Notes: generated from the letters alone by a model not told the origin. Shown: positions 36,233-45,812, counted from the stretch's first letter. The stretch is DNA of 64,000 nt from Pedobacter sp. PAMC26386 (GCA_014302835.1 CP060294.1:2567067-2631066), one strand, 5' to 3'. Translations and numbers: made by a program.

Positions 36233-36586
36233 GTCTTTATTTTTATAATGTATCTGACATCCAGCCCTATCTATATCAAATCAACAAGTCATATTAACGG
36301 AAATCAATCTGTAGATTGTGGGCGCAAAAAATCTAAGCGACAGTCCATTACCCAATTTCATCATAATATAGCTGGTCAATAAAAAATTGATAAGTATTTG
36401 TAATGTAAAATAAAAATTCCTGTGAAAATTTAATAAACTTATAATCAATAAACTAACCTGCAGGTAACTTACAAACCAAAAGGTGCCTTATCTTTCCTGA
36501 GATATAGCTATTCTAAATTTGTCCAAACAAAAACGCCGTTAGTGCAACTAATTATACAAAGAACGTCATTTTGGAAAATATATTTA
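36233..36586. other. Divergent intergenic region HxlR / NmrA-like
   Basis: 354 bases. TAAATTTG at 36514-36521 matches the TAnnTTTG promoter element on the plus strand, 66 bases before the reductase ATG. Otherwise A/T-rich with nothing else recognised. Confidence 0.45.
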
Positions 36587-37519
36587 ATGGATATGGAAAA
36601 TAAATCAATCCTAATTTTAGGAGCTGGAGAACTGGGCATGCCCGTAATCCGCAATATAGCGCAAGAGTCAAAAAAACGTAATAATGTCAAAGTCACCGTA
36701 TTGCTTCGTGGTACAACAATCGAATCCGACGATGAAGAAAAAAAAAGAAATGTCGATGAAATCAGGTCACTCGGAGCATCTTTACTCGCCGCTGATCTCT
36801 CCGCCCCATCTTCAGATTTGATATCTATTTTCAAAAACTTTGATGTTGTCATTTCATGTACTGGATATGGTAGTGGAGCAGGCGGATTTCAATTAAAACT
36901 TGCCACTGCAGTACTTGATGCTGGAGTAAAGCGTTACTTCCCATGGCAATTTGGTGTAGACTTTGAGGTTATTGGTCGTGGTAGTGCACAAGACTTATTC
37001 GATGAACAGCTCGACGTACGTAAGCTTCTCAGATCACAGAACAATACAGAATGGGTCATTATTTCAACAGGTATGTTTACCAGCTATCTCTTCGAAAAAT
37101 CGTTTGGTTTGGTAGATTTTGATAAAAAAACCGTAAATGCATTGGGTAGTCCAGATACTACCGTAACCGTTACCACACCAGAGGACATCGGCAATCTGAC
37201 TGCAGCAATCTTTTTTGCAGAACCACAAATAAAAAATACTATAGTTTATATCAGTGGGGATACCATTACTTATGGACAATTTGCTGATGTAATAGATTCA
37301 TTATCGGGAGAGAAATTTGAGCGTACGGTCTCTGATGTTGACGAGTTGAAAAATGATTTAAAAAATGACCCGACAAATTTTGTAAAAAAATACAGATCTA
37401 TTTTTGGAGATGGCCGTGGTGTATCCTGGGAGCTTCAGAAAACTTTCAGCTTTCAAAATTCGATTGAAACTACGTCTGCAAAACAATGGGCGGAAAATAA
37501 TATTGAATGGAATAAATAA
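36587..37519 (+). CDS. NmrA-like NAD(P)-dependent reductase (aromatic alcohol reductase type)
   Basis: About 310 residues. MDMENK at 36587 (or MENK at 36593) is the likely start, as the Rossmann strand follows directly (SILILGAGELGMPVIRNIAQ, an atypical GxGxxG). The middle has VVISCTGYGSGAGGFQ and FPWQFGVDFEVIGRG, the latter close to the isoflavone/aromatic alcohol reductase group. A C-terminal substrate domain ends in NIEWNK. It reduces an unknown small molecule with NADPH, or senses the cofactor as NmrA does. Paired with the divergent HxlR gene. Confidence 0.85.
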   Translation: MDMENKSILILGAGELGMPVIRNIAQESKKRNNVKVTVLLRGTTIESDDEEKKRNVDEIRSLGASLLAADLSAPSSDLISIFKNFDVVISCTGYGSGAGGFQLKLATAVLDAGVKRYFPWQFGVDFEVIGRGSAQDLFDEQLDVRKLLRSQNNTEWVIISTGMFTSYLFEKSFGLVDFDKKTVNALGSPDTTVTVTTPEDIGNLTAAIFFAEPQIKNTIVYISGDTITYGQFADVIDSLSGEKFERTVSDVDELKNDLKNDPTNFVKKYRSIFGDGRGVSWELQKTFSFQNSIETTSAKQWAENNIEWNK

Positions 37520-37610
37520 TTCCACTTAATGGGCAACAGAGATGTCTTAGGTACTGTGGTTATATAACCAGTGTTTTTGAATATGACTCATACAGTACCT
37601 ATGGCTTTTC

Positions 37611-37826
37611 TCATTTCTTCAAAAGCTTTTGTTCCATCATACGGGTAGCACGAGTAAATATCATAGTTTCAGAAAGACCTTGCGATTCTAGTTCTGATTC
37701 AAAAACCACCTTCGTATTATTTCTGTCAAAAGAAAATATCCCTTCAAAAGTATCCTGGCTATTTGAATATGAAAAGAGTGAGCCAAAAATATGAAGAACG
37801 TTAGGAAATAAAGGATTATGTCGCAT
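37611..37826 (-). pseudogene. Possible C-terminal fragment of an SRPBCC-type protein
   Basis: 71 residues with a C-terminal pattern TFEGIFSFDRNNTKVVFESE followed by a charged helix, which resembles the last strands and helix of SRPBCC/polyketide-cyclase-like proteins. The N-terminal two thirds of such a protein are absent. The frame begins exactly where a truncated peptidase starts on the other strand, so both look like halves of genes joined at a rearrangement. The family call is weak. Confidence 0.4.
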
Positions 37827-37845
37827 ATTTAAATACCAAGGTCTC

Positions 37846-38347
37846 CTATATACAAAACATATCGCCTACAACTCTTTATCTACGTGTTCCTGATTTTAAT
37901 CTTTCACAAAGAAAAAAGATTGACAGCATAATGCAAGCCAATGACGCTTTGATTACTTCTACACCCAATCTTATAATTGATATTAGAAATAATGGCGGTG
38001 GCGCAGATGCTTCTTATAAAAAAATCATCCCCTACCCGAGTAATGTCGCCATCATGATCAATGAAAATAATGCAAGCATTGCCGAACAATTTTTACTAGA
38101 AGCCAAACAGAGTAAAAAGGTAAAACTATTTGGTGCTAATACTTTTGGTGCTTTGGATATCTCTAATATGGCATTTGTTATGTCTCCCTGTAAAGAATTT
38201 GAATTAGGATATTCCCTATCCGAAAGTTTTAGAATTCCAGATTTCATGATAGATAACGTTGGATTACAACCAGATTATTATATTGACAAAAGTATCCCTC
38301 AATACAAATGGATTAATTTTGTACAACAAATTTTGGAGAACCATTAA
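37846..38347 (+). pseudogene. Truncated S41 family peptidase (C-terminal part)
   Basis: A plus-strand frame without a start codon begins around 37846 with NISPTTLYLRVPDFNLSQRK and continues through NLIIDIRNNGGGADASYKKI, the catalytic-domain core of S41 (tail-specific) proteases. It ends with the fold's last strands (VGLQPDYYID). The serine region sits in NENNASIAEQFLLEA. The N-terminal half, with the signal peptide and the lead-in domain, is missing. A shorter frame from the ATG at 37931 could be translated, but would lack the first part of the fold. Confidence 0.82.
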
Positions 38348-38435
38348 ACTCAAAACCATTATAATCAGTCCTAACTCTTTTTAATCATTACTCATATTTA
38401 AGCGCATGAGCGGAGGTATTCAATTTAGCCGTAAC

Positions 38436-38545
38436 TTAATCGTTTTGGTTATAAAATTTATTTAAATCAGACTTCAAAACATAGCTAAACTTGCCGTCTC
38501 GATGTTTAGGGATATTATTACGTTTCGGAAGATCCCACCAACGCT
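38436..38545 (-). pseudogene. C-terminal relic of an island-type HTH protein
   Basis: The end of a minus-strand frame reads DLPKRNNIPKHRDGKFSYVL followed by KSDLNKFYNQND. It matches the last about 35 residues of the zinc-ribbon/HTH protein at 58067-58632 (LIKRNNVNKFQNGW, YTYVLKSDLHSIFNQN). The downstream DNA, with TAACTTAATCGTTTTGGTTA, also matches that at 58064 on. The rest of the gene and its integrase are absent. It marks an old integration or a rearranged end. Confidence 0.72.
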
Positions 38546-38696
38546 CTCTCAGAAAAATTAAGCGCCTCTTAAGTCTCTGAGATGGAATAGCAGAGCTTAG
38601 GATGTGGATTCTTTTCATTTACAAGACATTAAGAAATGTATCCTAAAAGATATATTTTATTTTACTGTTTAATTATATCTTTATTAAAAAAACCAA

Positions 38697-39830
38697 ATGA
38701 AGAAAACCAAACTACTCTTTCTATCCTTATTTATTGCAAATTTCAGTTACGCACAAAACACACTATTAGATAGTTTAATCCAAAAAAACTATACTACTTT
38801 TCAAAAAGACAATAATAATTCTTTTACAGGTAAAGGCTGGACGACCTTACAGGAGCAAATGACCAACAGTAATTCTGTTGTAGTTGGTGAATATCATTTT
38901 CGAAATGAAATTCCTTACTTTATGAACGCCACCATCAACAGCATTAATTTTGACAACTATTTCCTGGAAGTGGATCCGTATCTCGTAAAAATATTAGAAG
39001 AAAAAATCAACACCTTATCTCCTCCAGCACTAAAGCAATTCATCGCTGACTATGGTCACAATTCTAATTTTTCATTTTTAAGTCAGGAGGTAGAATTTGA
39101 TTTTTTCAAAAATACCCTTAAGCACCATATAAAACCTTACGGAATTGAGCAAATCAATATATTCTCGGATCGGGTCATCATTTCTGAATTGAGTAAACAC
39201 TCCAAAAATGCTAAAGCAAAGGAGATTTATAAACAAATGATGGATGATTCCAAGGCTTTTGACCGGAAAAAAGACACCGAATTCTATTTATTGACGGAAG
39301 ATTTTTTAACAAAACTAAACACATTGGCTGCCCTAAATTTATCCGCTAATGAAAAAGAGCAGCTGGAAGCGCTAAAATCAAGCAGGGAATTATATTTAAA
39401 TCGAAAACACAAATTAAGGGTTCAATTATTAAAACACTTAGTGCTTCAAAAACTGCCTGAATGGGAGAACAAAAAGAATCTTTTCAAATTTGGTGCGGGC
39501 CATACCCCTAAAGGCGAGAGCTTATTGCAAGTATATGATATCGGCAACCTGATTTCCAATATTGAAGATGGACATTACAGGAAATCATTACACCTGATGA
39601 TCATGGGAAAAGATGAAGGTAAGACACTGGCAAATTTAGAGCAATATAAACCATTTTTAACAGTGATAAAAGATGACCAGTGGTATAGTTACGATTTAAG
39701 ACCTTTACAGGAAGCCATTTTAAAAAAGAAATTAAAAATAGACGATATAGGGCTGGAAAGAATTATCAAAGGCAATGACTATTTAATCTACGTTCCTAAC
39801 TTAACTGAGATGAAAAACTTTGGCGAATAA
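38697..39830 (+). CDS. Secreted Tiki/EreA-like protein of unknown function
   Basis: 377 residues with a clear signal peptide (MKKTKLLFLSLFIANFSYAQ). The strand-loop VVVGEYHFRNE (residues 61-71) and a later KFGAGHTPKGESLL resemble the paired GE-x-H and G-x-GH-x-x motifs of the EreA/ChaN/Tiki hydrolase-like superfamily, where Glu and His line the active site. Between them is a mostly helical insertion of about 150 residues (NTLKHHIKPYG, NLSANEKEQLEALK). No neighbours share an operon. Function is unknown; enzyme activity is a suggestion from these motifs only. Confidence 0.65.
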   Translation: MKKTKLLFLSLFIANFSYAQNTLLDSLIQKNYTTFQKDNNNSFTGKGWTTLQEQMTNSNSVVVGEYHFRNEIPYFMNATINSINFDNYFLEVDPYLVKILEEKINTLSPPALKQFIADYGHNSNFSFLSQEVEFDFFKNTLKHHIKPYGIEQINIFSDRVIISELSKHSKNAKAKEIYKQMMDDSKAFDRKKDTEFYLLTEDFLTKLNTLAALNLSANEKEQLEALKSSRELYLNRKHKLRVQLLKHLVLQKLPEWENKKNLFKFGAGHTPKGESLLQVYDIGNLISNIEDGHYRKSLHLMIMGKDEGKTLANLEQYKPFLTVIKDDQWYSYDLRPLQEAILKKKLKIDDIGLERIIKGNDYLIYVPNLTEMKNFGE

Positions 39831-39847
39831 GTCCATGGGAAATCTAC

Positions 39848-39883
39848 AAAGCCGGCTATTTGAAAAATAGCCGGCTTTTTTAA
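39848..39883 (+). terminator. Rho-independent terminator
   Basis: AAAGCCGGCTATTT (39848-39861) pairs perfectly with AAATAGCCGGCTTT (39865-39878) around a 3-base loop, followed by TTTAA. It ends the Tiki/EreA-like gene. Confidence 0.9.
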
Positions 39884-40038
39884 TAGCTATCAATTTTTCT
39901 CATGTATAAGTAAGTCACTTGTTATCAGGGCATACCTTTATTTGCGCCGAACAAAAAGTATTGGAGAGAAAGAGAGATAAGAATAAACTAATAAAAAAAA
40001 ATTCATTAGTTTGTTTTGGTGATCGATATAGTCTTGTT

Positions 40039-41583
40039 TTACTTCAATTCCAAAACAGCAATTGAAAATGGTGGAAGTTTAATTTTCAATTTTCCTCCCT
40101 TCAAAACCGCTCCATTAAAAACAACTGGCTTAACGTAAGCCGGGTTCTCAAAGGTGTTATGATCATCTATTCCAGGAGAAGTTAAAATCCTTCCAGAAAC
40201 GGAATTATATTGTTGTCCGGTAATATCAATTTCAATCATCTCATCTTTACTTTTATTGATGTTTACTACAGAAACGTGAGTTAATCCCATTGCATCTTTT
40301 GAGGCCGACACAGAAACCGACGGCAATTTGTCATTTCCAAAAATATAATCATCAGTTTTCACTTCTACTGGAATTAAGGTTGCATTCTGATGTACTTTAT
40401 ACATTTCCATTACATGGTAGGTAGGAGAAAGCAGCATTTTTTCTTTATTTGTCAAAATAACTGCCTGCAATACATTTACACATTGTGCTAAATTGGCGAT
40501 TTTAACACGATCACTATGGTTGTTAAAAATGTTTAGTGTAGTACCAGCAATCATTGCATCCCTCATGGTATTCTGCTGATATAAAAATCCTGGATTTGTT
40601 CCTGTTTCCACATCAAACCATCCACCCCATTCATCAACGACCAGACCTACTTTTTTACCAGGATCATATTTGTCCATGATTGCTGTATGTTTTGTGATGA
40701 GTTCATCCATACGTAAAGCTGTTTTCATGGTCTCAAAATACTGCTGTTCAGTAAATCCGGTTGCCGGACCTTTTTTATCCCAGGCCGGAAATGAATAATG
40801 ATGTAATGCAATACCATTCATCATATTCAGAGGTATTCCTTTCATGAGTGTCTCTGTCCAATGATAATCATCAACATTAGCCCCTGAAGCAATTTTAAAT
40901 AAGTTATGGCCTTCCATAAATGTTGCATATTTGCGGTATTCCCCAACATAATATTCTGGCGTCATATTGCCACCACAACCCCAGGCTTCATTACCTACTC
41001 CCCAGAATTTAACATCCCAGGGTTTTTCCTGGCCATTCTTTACGCGCAAGTCAGACATCGGGCTCTTACCTTCAAAGTTTACATACTGTACCCAATCAGA
41101 TAATTCCTGCACTGTACCACTTCCTGTATTTCCAGCCAGATAAGGTTCAGTACCCAATAGTTTACACATATTGAGAAAATCATGAGTTCCAAAACTATTA
41201 TCCTCAGTTACACCTCCCCACATTGTATTCACGACTGATGGTCGCTTATCCTTAGGCCCTATTCCATCCTTCCAGTGATAACGGTCTGCAAAACACCCTC
41301 CCGGCCACCTTAGATTAGGAATATTCAGATTTTTTAACGCTGCAATAATATCATTCCTTACCCCTGCTGTATTGGGAATACTGGAGTTCTCACCTACATA
41401 AAATCCATCATAAATACAGCGGCCCAAATGTTCTGCAAAATGTCCGTAAATGTGTTTACTAATTTGACCAGAGGGTTTATCTGCTCTAAGAGTTATAGTA
41501 GTTTGCTGCGCCATCAGCAGCTGATAATTTCCAGTAAAAAACAGGAACAGCGAGAGTGTTTGAATTAGATTTCTTTTGAACAT
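40039..41583 (-). CDS. Alpha-L-arabinofuranosidase, GH51
   Basis: 514 residues with a signal peptide (cleavage near LLMAQQ). The GH51 clan-A motifs are present: RWPGGCFADRYHWKDGIGP, the acid/base Glu199 in GVGNEAWGCGG, and the nucleophile Glu318 in VVDEWGGWF. A C-terminal beta-sandwich ends the protein. It removes terminal arabinofuranosyl groups from arabinan or arabinoxylan. It follows the fucose-type operon on the same strand after 154 bases and may be transcribed separately. A lone arabinosidase with no other arabinan enzymes in the window. Confidence 0.94.
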   Translation of the reverse strand: MFKRNLIQTLSLFLFFTGNYQLLMAQQTTITLRADKPSGQISKHIYGHFAEHLGRCIYDGFYVGENSSIPNTAGVRNDIIAALKNLNIPNLRWPGGCFADRYHWKDGIGPKDKRPSVVNTMWGGVTEDNSFGTHDFLNMCKLLGTEPYLAGNTGSGTVQELSDWVQYVNFEGKSPMSDLRVKNGQEKPWDVKFWGVGNEAWGCGGNMTPEYYVGEYRKYATFMEGHNLFKIASGANVDDYHWTETLMKGIPLNMMNGIALHHYSFPAWDKKGPATGFTEQQYFETMKTALRMDELITKHTAIMDKYDPGKKVGLVVDEWGGWFDVETGTNPGFLYQQNTMRDAMIAGTTLNIFNNHSDRVKIANLAQCVNVLQAVILTNKEKMLLSPTYHVMEMYKVHQNATLIPVEVKTDDYIFGNDKLPSVSVSASKDAMGLTHVSVVNINKSKDEMIEIDITGQQYNSVSGRILTSPGIDDHNTFENPAYVKPVVFNGAVLKGGKLKIKLPPFSIAVLELK

Positions 41584-41737
41584 GGTAATAAAATTTATAT
41601 TCGGAATTTATGTGTTTTTTATTCTGCCCAAACGACAGGGGCACGTAATCAGTTCTACGGTTAACTATAAAAATTACTTTTGAACTAAAATGTTATTTTT
41701 TTGCAGTATTGCATCTCCTTTATCCGAAGATTATTTT

Positions 41738-42757
41738 TTACTCATCAAAACAGATTAATGCCTTTATTAGTGACTCCTTTGCATGGAGCAACTGATCAAA
41801 TTTTCCCTTAACCTGATCAAAAGGGACATAATGTGTAACAAGTTCTAATGGTTTAATAAGATTTTTACTGATACAATCGATCACATTTTCAAAATCTACT
41901 GGCAAGGCATTTCTACTGCTCATCAGCATAGCTTCTCTTTTATGAAACTCTGGATGTAAAATCTGAATGACACCTTTCTGAAGTCCTATCATAATAAATT
42001 TTCCACTATGAGCCAAAAACCGGAAAGCATCATTAATTGCATTTAAGTTTCCAGTACAATCAATCACAACTTTAACCATGTCTCCCCCGGTAATTTCTTT
42101 TATCTGCTCCAATGGATCGGCTTTTAGCGGATTAATGGTATATTTCACATCAAACTGATCCCTGCAAAAAGCTAATCTGTTATCGTTTACATCAATAACA
42201 ATAACTTCACCGCCGTTAATTCTTGAAAATGCCATAGCACCAAGGCCAATTGGTCCTGCACCAAGTACAAGTACTGTATCTCCCTTTTTAATCTGTGCCA
42301 ATCCAACACCATGTGCACTAATGGCCAGTGGTTCAACCAGTGCTAATTCATCTAATGTGAGTCCCTTCCCGGCAACCACCGCCGATGCAGGAACAGAAAT
42401 ATATTCCTGCATGGCACCATCAATATGAACACCAAAAACTTTTATACTAACGCAACAGTTTGTCTTACCACTACGGCATGCAATACAGGTTCCGCATGAA
42501 AAATAGGGGCTTATGGTAACAAAATCTCCCGGTTTAAATTCGCATCCGTCATCAGACTTCACAACTTCTGCCGCAATTTCATGTCCTAGAATTCTTGGAT
42601 ATTCAAAAAATGGCTGCGTTCCTTCAAAGGCATGATAATCGGTACCACAAATACCCAATCTTTTCATCTTGAGCAGAACCATATTCTCTCTGGCTGATGG
42701 AATATCTTTATTTATATAGCTAAATTCGCCCGGCGTTTTACATATTAATGCTTTCAT
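41738..42757 (-). CDS. Zinc-dependent medium-chain alcohol/sugar dehydrogenase
   Basis: 339 residues from ATG 42757 (MKALICKTPGEF), 2 bases after the preceding stop. An in-frame upstream ATG overlaps that gene and is unlikely. The catalytic-zinc region is RLGICGTDYHAFEG and GHEIAAEV, and structural-zinc cysteines are in CGTCIACRSGKTNC. The cofactor loop VLVLGAGPIGLGAMAFSR is followed by VIVIDVNDNR, the Asp favouring NAD. It belongs to the sorbitol/threonine-dehydrogenase branch. In the operon with a fucosidase, mutarotase and aldo/keto reductase it may oxidise a fucose-derived acid or polyol; the exact step is not decidable. Confidence 0.9.
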   Translation of the reverse strand: MKALICKTPGEFSYINKDIPSARENMVLLKMKRLGICGTDYHAFEGTQPFFEYPRILGHEIAAEVVKSDDGCEFKPGDFVTISPYFSCGTCIACRSGKTNCCVSIKVFGVHIDGAMQEYISVPASAVVAGKGLTLDELALVEPLAISAHGVGLAQIKKGDTVLVLGAGPIGLGAMAFSRINGGEVIVIDVNDNRLAFCRDQFDVKYTINPLKADPLEQIKEITGGDMVKVVIDCTGNLNAINDAFRFLAHSGKFIMIGLQKGVIQILHPEFHKREAMLMSSRNALPVDFENVIDCISKNLIKPLELVTHYVPFDQVKGKFDQLLHAKESLIKALICFDE

Positions 42758-42759
42758 AT

Positions 42760-43803
42760 TCAATTTAAAATTTCGATCAGTCCCTGGTCTTGCATTTCCT
42801 CCCAAAATTCGATAGGTATTTCTTTCTGGGCCAGCGCAACATTCGCGGATACCTTTTCTGGTCTAGAGGTATTCAAGGCTATACTTTTCACTCCTGCGAA
42901 ATGAAAAGAGAAATTGAAACAGGCTTCGGCAGGAAGGATATTAAAACGGTCACACACCGCAAAAAATTTTCTTCTCCAATCCAACAGCGCTTTTCCTGAA
43001 GTACTATTGGCATCCACTGCCCGATAATTATAAAAATCACCACCAGTCAAAAAGCCTCCGTTGAATATTGCCGAATTAATAACATTGATATTTTTTTGAT
43101 CCAGATCATCTATAAATGCTACCAGCTCTTGCGGATGCGACTTTATGGTTAAGCTGTTGGCAATCATTATCCAGTCAAGATTAATATCGGATGCGATTCG
43201 CTGGATTACTTTCCAATCCTTTGCACCTACCCCAACTGAGGCTACCAAACCAGCAGACTTTAGCTCTCCTAATGCCCTGTAAGCATCAAGGATATGCTGA
43301 TACCGAGCCTCAAAATCTGATTTGTCGTAGCTAGCTGACAAATATTCGTCCGGATCGTGTATAGATACGGCTTGTGCCCGGTAGTTGCCAAGCAGGCTGT
43401 TGCCCTGTTCAAAACACTTTAATATGCCATCATAACTGATCATCTGTACAGCCTCATGTTGGATATCTTTCCAAATATCAACTTCAAAAGTGGGTTGGGG
43501 AGTTAAAAGTTCTGTTCTGTACCAGCCCAGTTTATTACTGATCATGACTTGCTGTGGATCAACATTTAAATCAGTTAAACACTGGCCTAAGGATTCGAGC
43601 GCGAGCCCGGCCCCATACTTGCCTGCAGTATCAAAAAATGCAATAGGATCAGCTGATGTCACACATTCATTTACAATGTCCAGCTTAACCGCATAATCAA
43701 TGGCATGATAAAGGTTTCCCAGGCTACTGGTTCCAAAAATAACTGGAGGCAGCTCATGCACCAGTTGCACATCATAACTATCTTTATTCAATATATCCAT
43801 CAT
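42760..43803 (-). CDS. Aldo/keto reductase, L-fucose / D-threo-aldose 1-dehydrogenase type
   Basis: 347 residues from ATG 43803, whose ATGA overlaps the stop of the mutarotase gene, indicating coupled translation. The AKR fold is shown by VIFGTSSLGNLY, AIFFDTAGKYG-like (PIAFFDTAGKYGAGLALESL) and the downstream strands SVGVGAKDWKVI and WIMIANSLT. The tetrad Asp and Tyr lie in DTAGKYG and a conserved Lys follows in ISNKLGWY. The family includes D-threo-aldose dehydrogenase, which oxidises L-fucose to its lactone. The neighbours support that substrate. Confidence 0.88.
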   Translation of the reverse strand: MMDILNKDSYDVQLVHELPPVIFGTSSLGNLYHAIDYAVKLDIVNECVTSADPIAFFDTAGKYGAGLALESLGQCLTDLNVDPQQVMISNKLGWYRTELLTPQPTFEVDIWKDIQHEAVQMISYDGILKCFEQGNSLLGNYRAQAVSIHDPDEYLSASYDKSDFEARYQHILDAYRALGELKSAGLVASVGVGAKDWKVIQRIASDINLDWIMIANSLTIKSHPQELVAFIDDLDQKNINVINSAIFNGGFLTGGDFYNYRAVDANSTSGKALLDWRRKFFAVCDRFNILPAEACFNFSFHFAGVKSIALNTSRPEKVSANVALAQKEIPIEFWEEMQDQGLIEILN

Positions 43804-44141
43804 CCTAAAGCATTTAGCTGGAAGATATTTTTCATCAGCAACCACTTTTCTCCGGGTTTTGCAAGAGGCAATGCCTGCTGATATTTCCACATCAATTCTT
43901 CCCATTCTTCTACTGATGGATTGGAAGTATCCATAAGTGCTTTTTTTTCAAAACTAAAATCATCACGGGTTTCCATAATCATAAATAACCGGTTAGAGAT
44001 CCGATATATTTCCATCCCCAGGATCCCGGATTCAATGATACTCAATTTAATCTCTGGCCAAACGTTAACATGATAATCTTCATATTCTGCAATTAGTTTT
44101 TGATCATCTACCAGGTCCAGGGCGAGACAATCTCTCTTCAT
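43800..44141 (-). CDS. L-rhamnose/L-fucose mutarotase (RhaM family)
   Basis: 113 residues of the RhaM/DUF718 dimeric alpha-beta barrel: LALDLVDDQKLIAEYEDYH, NVWPEIKLSIIESGILGMEI and YRISNRLFMIMET. His, Tyr and Trp in EDYHVNVWPE and KYQQAL are the usual active-site positions. It interconverts anomers of a 6-deoxyhexose. With a GH29 fucosidase upstream, L-fucose is the probable sugar. Starts 30 bases after GH29 and overlaps the next gene by ATGA. Confidence 0.9.
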   Translation of the reverse strand: MKRDCLALDLVDDQKLIAEYEDYHVNVWPEIKLSIIESGILGMEIYRISNRLFMIMETRDDFSFEKKALMDTSNPSVEEWEELMWKYQQALPLAKPGEKWLLMKNIFQLNALG

Positions 44142-44170
44142 ATTTTATAAAGTTATCAGCGTATAAGTCC

Positions 44171-45688
44171 TTATTTTTTAAGTTCTATTTTAAATCCAGT
44201 TACCTGCGAGGCTGGGGCATTTGTAATTTTTTTTATAATCAGCGAACCGTCATGCTGCTCCCAATTCAACTTTTGCTTACTGCCAAGCAGCGTAACAGCG
44301 CTTATGGGTTTATCTAAGTATTTCGATTTCCGTCCCAGTAAATGCATTTCAATATCTCCCTGAGGAGTGCTGAGACAAAATGCAAAAAGATCATTTCCCT
44401 TAGTGGTGTACCGGATATCTCCTGACTGATAGGCACCCGTATCAGATAACCCGCCGAAGTCGCCTTTTTTCTGGTTTGATTTAATGGTAGAAGGTCCTTC
44501 GCCATATATTTTCCAGGGTCTTGTAGCATAAATCCCTTCTCCATTCAATTTGGTCCACTCTCCTATTTGTGTTACAATTTTTATCACATCCGGTTCCAGA
44601 TCACCTTCAGGAGTCTGCACCACATTGATTAACAGATTACCATTTTTACTCACAATATCTACCAAAAGCTGCGCAATTTCATTTGCACTTTTGTACCTCT
44701 GTCCCGTTCTGTAATACCAGTCTCCTATAGAGGTGTCAGTTTGCCATGGAAACGGGCTGATCGTATCCAAAACCCCACGTTCTACATCCTGAGCCCATTT
44801 CCCCTCAGATGGCTCCTTCGGGGTATATACAGCTTCCAGTTTACCATTGTTTTTAGCTATATCCTCATTGTAGTAATGGGCCACCATTGTACGTCCAACA
44901 TCACCAAAAGGAAGGTGACTATCTGAATAAAGCAGATCAGGGTGATAATTATCGATCAGTTCGGTAACATTTTCCAACCACTGTTTATACCACCCTGTAT
45001 TGTTTGTGATCCATTCCTTAACGTTGCTTGAGTCGGCAGGCAGATGATAAAGGTCTGAATATTGAGGATCCTGTCCATCATAAGGAACACCAGCAAATTG
45101 TCCTGTTTTATCGGCCCCATGGCTAGGTTGAAACCAGTTGAAACTAGCAGCCAAATGCTCAGAAACTCCGAAGCGAAGGCCCTCTTTTTTTGCCGCCGCC
45201 TGCCATAAACCAACAACATCTTTATGTGGCCCCATATTTACCGAGTTCCACTTATGGATTTTAGAATTCCATAAAAAGAACATATCATGATGTGAGCCCA
45301 TACTTACAAAATATTTTGCCCCGGCTTTCTTATAAAGAGCCATCAACTGTTCTGGATTCCATTTTTCTGCTTTCCATAATGGAATAATCTCTTTATACCC
45401 AAACTTGGATGGTGTTCCATAATGTGCTACATGATATTTATTTTGATCACTCCCCTGTATATACATATTCCTGGCATACCAATCGCCCTGTCTGGGAACA
45501 GCCTGCGGACCCCAATGTGACCAGATACCAAATTTCGCATCCCGGAACCAGTCAGGATATTGATACTTTTTTAAAGATTCATCATTGGGCGTAAATTTCC
45601 CCGGTTCAACCGTACTTTCCTTTTGCTGTGCCTGGACACTCACCAACATAGAAAATGTCGCAATAATTGCAATTACTTTTTTTTTCAT
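44171..45688 (-). CDS. Alpha-L-fucosidase, GH29
   Basis: 505 residues from ATG 45688, which begins a signal peptide (MKKKVIAIIATFSMLVSVQA). The in-frame ATG at 45754 would precede it by 22 residues. GH29 features: YPDWFRDAKFGIWSHWGPQ near the N-terminus, YVAHYGTPSKFGYKE-like segment, MGSHHDMFFLWNS, and the nucleophile candidate Asp256 in PDLLYSDSHLPFG. A C-terminal beta-sandwich ends the protein. It releases L-fucose outside the cytoplasm. First gene of the operon, divergent from AraC. Confidence 0.94.
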   Translation of the reverse strand: MKKKVIAIIATFSMLVSVQAQQKESTVEPGKFTPNDESLKKYQYPDWFRDAKFGIWSHWGPQAVPRQGDWYARNMYIQGSDQNKYHVAHYGTPSKFGYKEIIPLWKAEKWNPEQLMALYKKAGAKYFVSMGSHHDMFFLWNSKIHKWNSVNMGPHKDVVGLWQAAAKKEGLRFGVSEHLAASFNWFQPSHGADKTGQFAGVPYDGQDPQYSDLYHLPADSSNVKEWITNNTGWYKQWLENVTELIDNYHPDLLYSDSHLPFGDVGRTMVAHYYNEDIAKNNGKLEAVYTPKEPSEGKWAQDVERGVLDTISPFPWQTDTSIGDWYYRTGQRYKSANEIAQLLVDIVSKNGNLLINVVQTPEGDLEPDVIKIVTQIGEWTKLNGEGIYATRPWKIYGEGPSTIKSNQKKGDFGGLSDTGAYQSGDIRYTTKGNDLFAFCLSTPQGDIEMHLLGRKSKYLDKPISAVTLLGSKQKLNWEQHDGSLIIKKITNAPASQVTGFKIELKK

Positions 45689-45804
45689 ATCGGATTTATT
45701 GCATGATATATCAGAAATATGAACTGCAGAACGCAGAGGAGCTCTCGTTTTCATATGATTAAATATTTGGTTATTATTACCAAAAATAGATATCTCATCC
45801 GATC

Positions 45805-45812
45805 TAAATTTG
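45805..45812 (+). promoter_or_regulatory. Candidate -7 element for the AraC gene
   Basis: TAAATTTG matches TAnnTTTG 44 bases before the AraC ATG. On the opposite strand TATTTTTG at 45781-45788 could serve the fucosidase operon. Neither has a well-placed -33 motif. Confidence 0.35.

Noticed and set aside
38436-38618. 60-residue minus-strand frame taken as a whole gene
   Set aside because: Only its last about 35 codons match a protein family; the front part is unrelated, so it was reduced to a relic.
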